From Sulfuricurvum sp. (lineage in GTDB: Bacteria > Campylobacterota > Campylobacteria > Campylobacterales > Sulfurimonadaceae), in the NCBI GenBank assembly GCA_024635855.1, contig JAGXHZ010000162.1, positions 1 through 14,142 on the forward strand: a DNA stretch of 14,142 nucleotides, written 5' to 3'. The position numbers and the translations under genes are program-made. How positions within the stretch are numbered: position 1 is the first letter of the stretch; each line of letters starts with the position of its first letter. The notes beneath the pieces are model-generated. The model was not told where the DNA came from, did no database searches, and saw only the letters and a list, made by a program, of their open reading frames with translations. Below are positions 1-6,660 of this stretch, in pieces.

Positions 1-12
1 AAAGGATTGACT

Positions 13-282
13 ATGAATTTAGCAACCGATATCCGTCCTATCAGCTATCTCAAATCCAAAACAGCCGATGCCCTTTCCTACGTCAACGATTCCCATCGCC
101 CCCTCATTATCACCCAAAACGGCGAAGCCAAAGCAGTAATCCAAGATATCGAAAGCTACCAAAAAATGCAAAATGCCTTAGCACTCTTAAAACTCATGGC
201 ACAAAGCGAAGAGGATATTAAAAACAATCGCTTCGAATCCCAAGAGAGCTTTTTTGAAATAATTGAGAAAAAATTAGCCTAA
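13..282 (+). CDS. Phd/YefM-type antitoxin of a type II toxin-antitoxin pair
   Basis: An 89-residue protein with the Phd/YefM layout. An N-terminal DNA-binding part (IRPISYLKSKTADALSYV, about residues 6-24) is followed by the family's PLIITQNGEAKAVI strand (about 31-44) and a charged helical tail (about 60-89) of the kind that wraps the toxin. In this family the protein neutralises its partner toxin and represses the shared promoter. ATG at 13 is preferred over TTG at 7 because AAAGGA at 1-6 is correctly spaced for 13. Its stop codon overlaps the next gene's ATG by one base (TAATG), so the two are translationally coupled. The promoter lies outside the window. The family call is strong; the exact toxin target is not readable. 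Confidence 0.9.
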   Translation: MNLATDIRPISYLKSKTADALSYVNDSHRPLIITQNGEAKAVIQDIESYQKMQNALALLKLMAQSEEDIKNNRFESQESFFEIIEKKLA

Positions 283-605
283 TGAGCTTCAGTGTTTTTT
301 GGACAGATACGGCACAAAATGATCTCTCCACACTCGTAGAGCACATATATCAAGAATCTCCTCAAAATGCCCGTACTATTTTCCACACCATCCAAGAACG
401 TGCCGAAAGTCTCAAACAATTTCCCGAAAGAGGGAGAGTTGTCCCCGAACTTTCCGATATAGGTGTCTTTACCTACAGAGAACTCATTATAGAGAGATGG
501 AGACTCATCTATAAAATCGATACACATCGAGTTTTTGTGATGGCACTGTTTGATAGCAGACAAAATATGGAAGATATTTTATTTCAACGTTTAATCAGAC
601 GATAA
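282..605 (+). CDS. ParE/RelE-superfamily toxin
   Basis: A 107-residue protein with the ParE/RelE fold pattern. A helical N-terminal half has A-x-x-D-L spacing near residues 11-15, followed by SPQNART and the ESLKQFPERGR turn (about 43-52). Strands then carry YRELIIERWRLIYKI (about 66-80) and VFVMALFDSRQ near the C terminus. Known members either inhibit gyrase (ParE) or cleave mRNA on the ribosome (RelE). The fP-x-x-GR-x-VPE and YREL-x-x-x-x-WR-x-x-Y motifs fit the ParE-like side better, but the sequence does not settle the activity. The start codon overlaps the antitoxin stop, the usual order and coupling for such pairs. The frame is intact. Confidence 0.9.
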   Translation: MSFSVFWTDTAQNDLSTLVEHIYQESPQNARTIFHTIQERAESLKQFPERGRVVPELSDIGVFTYRELIIERWRLIYKIDTHRVFVMALFDSRQNMEDILFQRLIRR

Positions 606-655
606 TCATTACATTTATTGCCCATCCCCTCAGTCCCCACTCAACAACCCTGCTG

Positions 656-661
656 TATAAT
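656..661 (+). promoter_or_regulatory. Candidate -10 box for ychF
   Basis: A perfect TATAAT hexamer lies 45 bases upstream of the ychF ATG, in the 100-base gap after the toxin gene. No -35 match lies 17 bases upstream, which is common in Campylobacterota promoters. This suggests that ychF has its own promoter, separate from the toxin-antitoxin pair. Confidence 0.5.
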
Positions 662-705
662 TGCACCAATTATTAACGCATCGAAACACTACAAGGAAAC
701 ACTCA

Positions 706-1806
706 ATGGGATTATCAATCGGACTCGTAGGACTACCAGACGTCGGAAAATCAACTACTTTTAACGCGCTTACCAAAGCACAAAACGCAGAAGCTGCTAA
801 CTATCCATTTTGTACTATCGAACCAAACAAAGCAACCGTGCCGGTTCCTGATAGCCGTATCGATGCATTGGTAAAAATCGTTAAACCAGAGCGTGTTCAG
901 TATTCGACTCTTGATTTTGTTGACATCGCAGGTCTTGTAAAGGGTGCGAGCAAAGGTGAGGGATTGGGAAATAAATTTCTCTCCAATATCCGTGAAACCG
1001 AAGTTATTTTACAAATTGTCCGTTGTTTTGAGGATGAGAACATTGTCCATACCGAAGGACGTATTGATCCTCTTCAAGATGTTGAGATTATCGAAAATGA
1101 GCTTATTTTTGCAGATCTTGAAGTTCTTAGCAACCGTATCGAACGTCTCAAAAAACAAGCTAAAAATGAAAAAGATGCCGCTGCATTACTTGTTTTTGCC
1201 GAAGAGCTTCTGGAGTTTCTAGGTGATGGCAATCTTGCTCGTAATTTTCCAAAAGCCGATACCGAGATGTTTGAACAACTTAACCGTGAAGTGCGTCTTT
1301 TAAGCGCAAAAGAGATCATGTACGGTGCAAACGTAGATGAAGACGGGCTTGCTGAAGATAATGCTTTTGTCCTTGCACTTAAAGCGCATGCTACCAAAAC
1401 AGGATGTGAAGTTATCAAATTGTGTGCAAAAATCGAAGAAGAGCTTATTGGTCTTGAAGATGATGAACGTGACGAATTTTTACGAGAAATGGGTGTAAAA
1501 GAATCAGGATTAGAGCAAATAATCCGTAAAGGTTTTGATAAACTAGGTTATATGAGCTACTTTACCGCTGGGGTCAAAGAAGTGCGTTCATGGACCATTC
1601 ATAAAAATTCTACCGCACCAAAAGCAGCTGCTGTCATCCATAATGATTTTGAAAAAGGATTTATTCGTGCTGAAGTTATCGCGTATGAAGACTATGTGGC
1701 ATGCGGTGGAGAGAATAAATCCAAAGAAGCAGGAAAAATGCGCTTGGAAGGAAAAGAGTATATCGTTGCTGATGGTGATATAATGCACTTTAGATTTAAC
1801 GTTTAA
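706..1806 (+). CDS. ychF: Redox-regulated ATPase/GTPase YchF (Obg family)
   Basis: A 366-residue protein, close to the usual 363 for YchF/OLA1. The P-loop GLPDVGKST is at about residues 9-17, and the switch region NYPFCTIEPNKATVPVPD follows at about 32-49. The DFVDIAGLVKGASKGEGLGN G3 segment is at about 71-90, and NIRETEVILQIVRCFED follows. The C-terminal TGS domain runs from about GYMSYFTAG to HFRFNV. The family binds ribosomes and, unusually for this superfamily, prefers ATP; it is linked to translation and oxidative stress. The ATG at 706 is chosen because AAGGA (693-697) sits 8 bases before it and the protein then starts as YchF normally does; the TTG at 661 lies in the promoter. The next gene starts 14 bases downstream, so the two form an operon. 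Confidence 0.96.
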   Translation: MGLSIGLVGLPDVGKSTTFNALTKAQNAEAANYPFCTIEPNKATVPVPDSRIDALVKIVKPERVQYSTLDFVDIAGLVKGASKGEGLGNKFLSNIRETEVILQIVRCFEDENIVHTEGRIDPLQDVEIIENELIFADLEVLSNRIERLKKQAKNEKDAAALLVFAEELLEFLGDGNLARNFPKADTEMFEQLNREVRLLSAKEIMYGANVDEDGLAEDNAFVLALKAHATKTGCEVIKLCAKIEEELIGLEDDERDEFLREMGVKESGLEQIIRKGFDKLGYMSYFTAGVKEVRSWTIHKNSTAPKAAAVIHNDFEKGFIRAEVIAYEDYVACGGENKSKEAGKMRLEGKEYIVADGDIMHFRFNV

Positions 1807-1820
1807 TTTAGGGAACTAAC

Positions 1821-2426
1821 ATGGAATATTCGTTCAATTACGCAGGTCCTAAGCCACTTATTTCAAAAACTGGTATTGATTTCGATCACAATAAAGAAGA
1901 TAAGTTTGTCTATATCAGTATTGTTGCAGAGCTTATAGAAGCTTTGGATCATGAATATATTAGCGACAAAAACTATGTATTTGATACAGGAAACAAACCC
2001 CTTGATGCTGATAGTATTTTTAAGCTTATACGTAAATATAATCCAAAATTAACCCAAGAAATTGAAGATTCTATAAGTAATACAGAAAAAAAGATTGTCG
2101 AAGAAATTGACCGTGCAAACCATAATAAATTAATATGTACTGAAGAGTGCCAAACACTGTTGAAAAATATCGAGTTGATGCGTTCGTACAATATTCAACG
2201 TTCTATTAATAAGAGTATCTACTACAGCGGTATTGAGATTTTGGCAGATATTATTAAAAGAGGGCATATCGATACGATTATTTCTCCGATGTTTTTAAAA
2301 TTCGCCCATGTTTTTCATTCTGTGCAAGGGGCTCTTATTAAGTTTCATCCTCCAATCGATAGTACTATCGATATTTATGAGGATCACGGCCATCTCAAAA
2401 CAAAGTTTACTATTTTTTCCCGTTAA
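1821..2426 (+). CDS. Unrecognised 201-residue protein co-transcribed with ychF
   Basis: I do not recognise a family. The product is soluble and acidic to neutral, with no signal peptide or membrane segment. Residues 1-60 look like mixed strand and helix (YSFNYAGPKPLISKTG start), about 70-130 look helical and charged, and the end (KFHPPIDSTIDIYEDHGHLK) is strand-like. There is one Cys pair, ICTEEC, near residues 105-110. A good ribosome site (AGGGA, 1810-1814) and a 14-base gap after ychF suggest an operon. The ATG at 1821 is the only good start. Its 3' end would overlap the restored end of the convergent psd gene by 17 bases. Probably a lineage-specific conserved protein; function unknown. 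Confidence 0.8.
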   Translation: MEYSFNYAGPKPLISKTGIDFDHNKEDKFVYISIVAELIEALDHEYISDKNYVFDTGNKPLDADSIFKLIRKYNPKLTQEIEDSISNTEKKIVEEIDRANHNKLICTEECQTLLKNIELMRSYNIQRSINKSIYYSGIEILADIIKRGHIDTIISPMFLKFAHVFHSVQGALIKFHPPIDSTIDIYEDHGHLKTKFTIFSR

Positions 2427-2487
2427 TCCGAGCTATTTCTTGAGAAAATCTTACACTCTCTCCTGCTCTTACATTAGGGGTAATCAT
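2410..2487 (-). pseudogene. psd: Displaced C-terminal end of psd, one frame away
   Basis: Directly beyond the early psd stop, the adjacent minus-strand frame reads MITPNVRAGESVRFSQEIAR and then INGKK before TAG (2410-2412). The pattern NV-x-x-G-x-x-V-x-x-x-x-x-IA-x-I is what follows the pyruvoyl GST site in phosphatidylserine decarboxylases. Adding one base to the AAAAGGG run (plus-strand 2488-2494) joins it in frame to ...LLAEKG and gives a protein of about 274 residues, near the roughly 266 I recall for related bacteria. This stretch is therefore part of psd, not separate DNA. Confidence 0.8.
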
Positions 2488-3233
2488 CCCTTTTCAGCTA
2501 ATAATATAATAGTTGAGCCCATCATAAAACATCCAAAATCATCCCCTTTTGAGAGATGAAGATTGTCATATTGATAAACACCACCGAGTGAATCACTATT
2601 GGTATTGATACGAGGTTCAAAAGCTACTATCATTTTTCCAACATTTAACGCTCCAACCAACACCAAATAAAATAGTTTCCCATCAACGCTTTTGCATTCT
2701 AAAACAACCCTTTCATTCTCAATAAAAAGATCAATTTTACGCTTAAGTGTCGGAATATTAACCGGATAAAGTTTTCCAGGAATATGGATTGCTTTTGTAA
2801 CTTCCATATCCAGAGGAACATGATAACGATGATAATCACGTGGAGAGAGATAAAAATTAATGTATTCACCATCAATAAGACGGGATTTATCAGCTTCAGA
2901 GATATGCTCACCTAAAAATGCATTTACATCATAACTCATCCCTTTGATTTGCAGCGCTCGCGTTTTCTCTATTGACCCTGCTTCGGTAACAAACGAATCA
3001 CACGGACTGATCATTATTTTAGGATCTTGATCAAATTGGCGAGGTTCATTTAAATGACGTGTAAAAAGTGCATTAAGTGTCTCGTATGATTCTGGAGCTT
3101 TAAAATCGCTCATATCTAACCCCATCATTGATACATAGGTACGATTAATCAAATTTTGAACGGCTAGAGAATGCTTTTTAGATGCAAATTTTCCAAAAGC
3201 TTTGGATAGGGACGAGGTTACATGTTGCTTCAT
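2484..3233 (-). CDS. psd: Phosphatidylserine decarboxylase proenzyme, frameshifted near its end
   Basis: Converts phosphatidylserine to phosphatidylethanolamine at the inner membrane, using a pyruvoyl group made by self-cleavage. Visible sites are Asp79 in SPCDS, His135 in PRDYHRYH and Ser240 in MGST, matching the Asp-His-Ser set used for self-processing. Cleavage before Ser240 would make the beta chain (1-239) and the alpha chain. As written, the alpha chain has only 10 residues (STIILLAEKG), far shorter than in the family. The missing 25 residues are readable in the neighbouring frame down to 2410, so the sequence has lost one base in AAAAGGG. Its ATG overlaps the truD stop (ATGA), so it is the last gene of thiL-truD-psd. 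Whether the lesion is biological or technical cannot be told here. Confidence 0.93.
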   Translation of the reverse strand: MKQHVTSSLSKAFGKFASKKHSLAVQNLINRTYVSMMGLDMSDFKAPESYETLNALFTRHLNEPRQFDQDPKIMISPCDSFVTEAGSIEKTRALQIKGMSYDVNAFLGEHISEADKSRLIDGEYINFYLSPRDYHRYHVPLDMEVTKAIHIPGKLYPVNIPTLKRKIDLFIENERVVLECKSVDGKLFYLVLVGALNVGKMIVAFEPRINTNSDSLGGVYQYDNLHLSKGDDFGCFMMGSTIILLAEKG

Positions 3234-4327
3234 TCTTCTTCCTGACTTTCATCGCTGTTAATTTCTCGCTTAGCAATCTCTTCAATCAATACCGTGGCAT
3301 AGCATCCCTTTGGCAGGGTAAAATGAAGCTCAAACCATGCCTCATTTTCTTTGTATTGACCCTCAACTTCCTCTGGATAGACCCATCCATAACGTCGCGC
3401 GCCGTCAATACCTGTTGTGATGGTGTCAAACTCCTGTTCGATTTCTTGTGCCAAGCCAACTGCTCGCGTTGCCCGCTTACCGCTAAGCAGTCCACTCACC
3501 GAAATATCATGTTTGTTAAAACGCTCAATCTCATCTTCACTCTCATAATGGAACAATTTACCGTAAGGATAATGCATCAATACATCGCCATGAATGAGCT
3601 TAAATGGATGTTTTTGGGATTTCATTGATACGATTTCTTCTTTAGGAAGAGTCAAAACAGTTGATAATTCTTCCACTTTAAAACTCTCAACCAGTTTCGA
3701 TATCTCAATTCGACGAGCAAGCCACGCATTAAAGAGATAGCTTTGATATGAGTTAATATAAAATTGATTCAACTTTCTATTTTTCTCTTTAAGAGTACCG
3801 TCTAAAATCGCTTGCCCTTTTTTATAGTTTTCACCATCCAATCCGAAACGCTGAAATCCAAAATAGTTAGGCATTCCGTTTTTCTTAATCGCTTTAAGGG
3901 CTTCTTGTATTTTCATGGCGGAGGTAGGATTGACTTTTTTAAGACGGACAAAAAATCGATTTCCCTTGAGATGTCCGATACGAATTTTATTATTGTGATA
4001 CTGCTTTTCGAGAATCTTAATCCCCTCATGCTCGAAGTTTTCCAACATTGGCTCATATTTTTTTGGGATTGAAATGTATTGCTTCGTTTGGGCATTTTTG
4101 TCTTTTAATCCGGCATACCCGATATCACGGCTTTTAATCCCTAAATGATTACTGAAAATATCCACCATCTGCCATGTAGAGAGGTTTTTCTTGCGTACGT
4201 GTAAGACTAAATGTTCACCCTCCCCGCTAAAAGGATACAAGGGTATTTCGTCAACAACGAAATCACGAGCGGATTGGCGAAAATGAAATTCGATGACACT
4301 GTGTGGGAGATAATATTGGCGTTCCAT
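3230..4327 (-). CDS. truD: tRNA pseudouridine(13) synthase TruD
   Basis: Converts U13 of certain tRNAs (such as tRNA-Glu) to pseudouridine. The 365-residue protein has the TruD signature: SARDFVVDEIPLYPFSGEGEH near the N terminus, the catalytic motif GYAGLKDKNAQTKQYIS at about 70-86 with the nucleophile Asp76, and PNYFGFQRFG in the middle. The inserted TRUD domain sits between NSYQSYLFNAWLARR and the C-terminal RYGWVYPEE region. The ATG at 4327 has an AGGAAG ribosome site about 8 bases upstream. It lies 10 bases after thiL and overlaps psd by 4 bases, so all three are in one transcript. The acidic tail (SDESQEEE) is not part of the core. The frame is intact. Confidence 0.95.
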   Translation of the reverse strand: MERQYYLPHSVIEFHFRQSARDFVVDEIPLYPFSGEGEHLVLHVRKKNLSTWQMVDIFSNHLGIKSRDIGYAGLKDKNAQTKQYISIPKKYEPMLENFEHEGIKILEKQYHNNKIRIGHLKGNRFFVRLKKVNPTSAMKIQEALKAIKKNGMPNYFGFQRFGLDGENYKKGQAILDGTLKEKNRKLNQFYINSYQSYLFNAWLARRIEISKLVESFKVEELSTVLTLPKEEIVSMKSQKHPFKLIHGDVLMHYPYGKLFHYESEDEIERFNKHDISVSGLLSGKRATRAVGLAQEIEQEFDTITTGIDGARRYGWVYPEEVEGQYKENEAWFELHFTLPKGCYATVLIEEIAKREINSDESQEEE

Positions 4328-4337
4328 GAAATACTTC

Positions 4338-5162
4338 CTAAAAATGGTGTGATTTACAGCGATTAATCATTTTTCCCCGCTTTGCGGTTCCTATGATGTG
4401 TATCGGTGTTCGTGTTAGTTTTGAAATTCTTTTCAATTTCTGTTTGTGTCGTGGATGAAAGGCAAACAACATTTCATACTCTTCTCCACTGCATCCTATG
4501 TTTTTATCCGGACGCTTATTCCATCGTATTCCAAGACGATTAGCAGAACACAGTTTTTGTGAGTCGCTAAAGAGACCGTCGGAAATATCCATTCCGCAAC
4601 TCAAATAAGGACGCCCTTTTTGGATAAATTGACCACGCAAACGAGGACGAATAAATCGGCTTTTGGTATTGACAACCCCACCTGCCATTAAATAACGCAA
4701 ATGACGCAGTGACGAACCGAGATTTCCCGTATGTGCGAGGAGATCCCCTATCTTTAAACCCACTCGCTTAAGAGGATTTGTACTTTTTGAAATAATCGTA
4801 ATTGACAAATCCAACTTAGTGTTACTAATCGTATCACCACCGATTATCTCCACTCCAAATTCAAAAGCACATTCTCTCATACCGCGAGCAAGCTCACTCA
4901 TATCGTATAAACTAATCTGCTTAGGCATTGCGGCACCTACCAAAGCGTACATGGGCTGCGCATTCATGGCAATGGCGTCGGAGATATTAATGATCATTGC
5001 TTTGTAGCCAATTTGATAGCACGTGAGCCATTGGCGCTTAAAGTGGACATTTTCAAAAAAAATATCTTTACTGAAAATCCATTCTCCTACTACGGCACCA
5101 TCGTCGCCTATACGCGATTTTTTTTGACTCATCAGAGTAATAAAGTGGTTTTCAATATTCAC
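4338..5162 (-). CDS. thiL: Thiamine-monophosphate kinase
   Basis: Phosphorylates thiamine monophosphate to the active cofactor thiamine diphosphate, using ATP, in the cytoplasm. The 274-residue protein is shorter than the roughly 325 of E. coli. It keeps the ThiL/PurM-like metal and nucleotide motifs: RIGDDGAVV (Asp20, Asp21), the FENVHF strand (about 36-41), NISDAIAMNAQP (Asp62), GGDT (Asp110) and MDISDGL (about 191-197). The start is GTG at 5162, with a weak AGG-containing ribosome site a few bases upstream; no better ATG precedes the conserved part. It is the first gene of thiL-truD-psd, with a TATAAT at 5200-5205 on the minus strand. The three functions are unrelated, as is common for compact operons in this phylum. 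Confidence 0.92.
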   Translation of the reverse strand: MNIENHFITLMSQKKSRIGDDGAVVGEWIFSKDIFFENVHFKRQWLTCYQIGYKAMIINISDAIAMNAQPMYALVGAAMPKQISLYDMSELARGMRECAFEFGVEIIGGDTISNTKLDLSITIISKSTNPLKRVGLKIGDLLAHTGNLGSSLRHLRYLMAGGVVNTKSRFIRPRLRGQFIQKGRPYLSCGMDISDGLFSDSQKLCSANRLGIRWNKRPDKNIGCSGEEYEMLFAFHPRHKQKLKRISKLTRTPIHIIGTAKRGKMINRCKSHHF

Positions 5163-5199
5163 GAGTAACCTAAATGTATGCGTTTGAATGTAAAAAAGA

Positions 5200-5205
5200 A
5201 TTATA
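5200..5205 (-). promoter_or_regulatory. Candidate -10 box for thiL-truD-psd
   Basis: On the minus strand this reads TATAAT, 38 bases before the thiL GTG, in the 150-base gap between divergent genes. No convincing -35 box is seen. It would give a 5' leader of about 30 bases. Confidence 0.45.
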
Positions 5206-5242
5206 AACTATTTGATGTTATGCGTGGGTTAAAGGATCTTTT

Positions 5243-5271
5243 TAGACAGTAAAATATAAATATATGATAAA
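5243..5271 (+). promoter_or_regulatory. Candidate promoter for the degenerate-GGDEF gene
   Basis: TAGACA (5243-5248, five of six matches to TTGACA) and GATAAA (5266-5271, four of six matches to TATAAT) are separated by 17 bases, about 40 bases before the ATG at 5313. The surrounding AT-rich sequence gives other possible -10 boxes, so this is only a candidate. Confidence 0.3.
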
Positions 5272-5312
5272 ATACTTCCTAAATGTGATAAATTATTAAT
5301 AAAGGCTTTTAG

Positions 5313-6503
5313 ATGAAACTCTCTATTCGACAAATCTTTTTTAATCTTAAACTGTCCCTTTTCGTTTTAGGAAGCGGGATAATCTTACTGGCGATGATTC
5401 TTGTTACTATTTCCCAATTTTCAGAGCGTCTAGATGCTCTGAAAAATCAACATATACTGATTAAAAAAATCACATCCACTAATCTTCATGATTTTGATAT
5501 GGCTACCATCACCATCAATGGTAATATTGCAGAACTGGCATTATTTACCAAACTGGCGAACAAAGAAACATTTTTAAATTTACTTTTTACTTCCGATGAA
5601 AAAGAAAAATCATTGAACCAAGCTATGGTTTCTACCTCTTCTAAGTTTCAAGAATCAGCATTGTTTTGGCTGGAATCCATGCCCGTTTCCAGAAGTGCCA
5701 TGTATGATCGTATGATTTTTGAACGAAATCTTTATTCTATGGACATAGACAATATGATTGATTATCAAATAAGTCTTATTAATGAATCAGTATGGATAGC
5801 AAAAATCATAGTATTGATTATTGCAGTACTTGGACTGATGACTTTTTTCTTCTATCAATGGCGCTTAAATCAAATTTATCGTGATATTAAAAAAGCATCT
5901 TCTGTGGATGAAGGAATACAACATGAAACCGTTACCGAAGAAGTTGATTTTATTATTAAACGTCTTGCTCGGAAGATGCCTGTTGTCAATACCAATCCAA
6001 CACTTTTGGATCCGCAAAGCGGACTTAACAATCAAAAAGGGATGAATACCGTTTTTAATCTTAAACGCAATACAAAAACGATGGGATCACTCTTTATTGT
6101 TTTATTTGAAATTGATCAATATAAAGAATTAGAGGCAAAATTATCGAAAGAAGATATAGGAACGCTTTATAAAAAATTAGCCGATATTTTTACGATGTAT
6201 GAGCAGCCGTTAGACGTTATTGCTCATCTTGATGATAACCGTTTTGCTTTTATTATGGCACGTAGTTCCAAGGATTTAGCACTATCAGAAGCAGAAAATA
6301 TCGTTCAGTCCGTTAAAGATTCTATTTTTACAACGCAACAAGGGATAGAAAAAATCACGCTAAGCGGTGGTATAAGTCTAAAAATCCCATCTAAAACTCT
6401 TGAAGAATCATTACCGGATGTTGCAAAATTGGTCGAAAAAGCAAAAGAGTCCGGTGGAAATCGCATTGCACAACTCCGAGATAAAGCAGATAAGTTCCGT
6501 TAA
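5313..6503 (+). CDS. Membrane protein with periplasmic sensor region and degenerate GGDEF domain
   Basis: A 396-residue protein. TM1 is at about 13-33 and TM2 at about 162-182, enclosing a periplasmic region of about 125 residues that is mostly helical. A short linker leads to a GGDEF-like domain (about 230-390). The domain keeps the fold landmarks: DPQSGLNNQKGM matches the usual D-x-LTGLPNRR-x-F start, LFEIDQYKELE matches the metal-binding strand, and LSGGIS with AKESGGNRI marks the end. At the catalytic turn it reads HLDDNRFAF (about 305-313) instead of R-GGDEF, so diguanylate cyclase activity is unlikely. It may sense a signal or bind a nucleotide, or act through protein contacts. No EAL or kinase domain follows. 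ATG at 5313 has AAAGG 7 bases upstream. Its role is not known. Confidence 0.85.
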   Translation: MKLSIRQIFFNLKLSLFVLGSGIILLAMILVTISQFSERLDALKNQHILIKKITSTNLHDFDMATITINGNIAELALFTKLANKETFLNLLFTSDEKEKSLNQAMVSTSSKFQESALFWLESMPVSRSAMYDRMIFERNLYSMDIDNMIDYQISLINESVWIAKIIVLIIAVLGLMTFFFYQWRLNQIYRDIKKASSVDEGIQHETVTEEVDFIIKRLARKMPVVNTNPTLLDPQSGLNNQKGMNTVFNLKRNTKTMGSLFIVLFEIDQYKELEAKLSKEDIGTLYKKLADIFTMYEQPLDVIAHLDDNRFAFIMARSSKDLALSEAENIVQSVKDSIFTTQQGIEKITLSGGISLKIPSKTLEESLPDVAKLVEKAKESGGNRIAQLRDKADKFR

Positions 6504-6600
6504 CTTTCTCTTACATGTTACATTTTTGGACACTTAATCTCTCATAATTTTTCTATGTGTTACTCTTTTGCCTTTTAATTCTACGCAAGAGTTAGAACGC

Positions 6601-6606
6601 TATAAT
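6601..6606 (+). promoter_or_regulatory. Candidate -10 box for sdhABE
   Basis: A perfect TATAAT lies 54 bases before the sdhA ATG, inside the 157-base gap after the GGDEF-like gene. No clear -35 box is present. It is the best promoter candidate for the operon. Confidence 0.5.
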
Positions 6607-6660
6607 CATGGCAACTTATGCCAATTTGGTATTCGAAAATATTCTATATAAGGATAGTGT

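Noticed and set aside
279..563. A 94-codon minus-strand frame
   Set aside because: It is antisense to the intact toxin gene, with no ribosome site of note.
661..705. TTG start for ychF
   Set aside because: It overlaps the -10 box at 656-661, and the family's normal N terminus begins at ATG 706.
2427..2483. Terminator between the 201-residue gene and psd
   Set aside because: Only a 5-base arm pair with a 2-base loop (TTTCT-TG-AGAAA) is present, not a stable hairpin; the stretch is in fact the displaced end of psd.
3182..3628. A 148-codon plus-strand open frame
   Set aside because: It is antisense to the psd-truD junction, both clear genes; the frame is a shadow.
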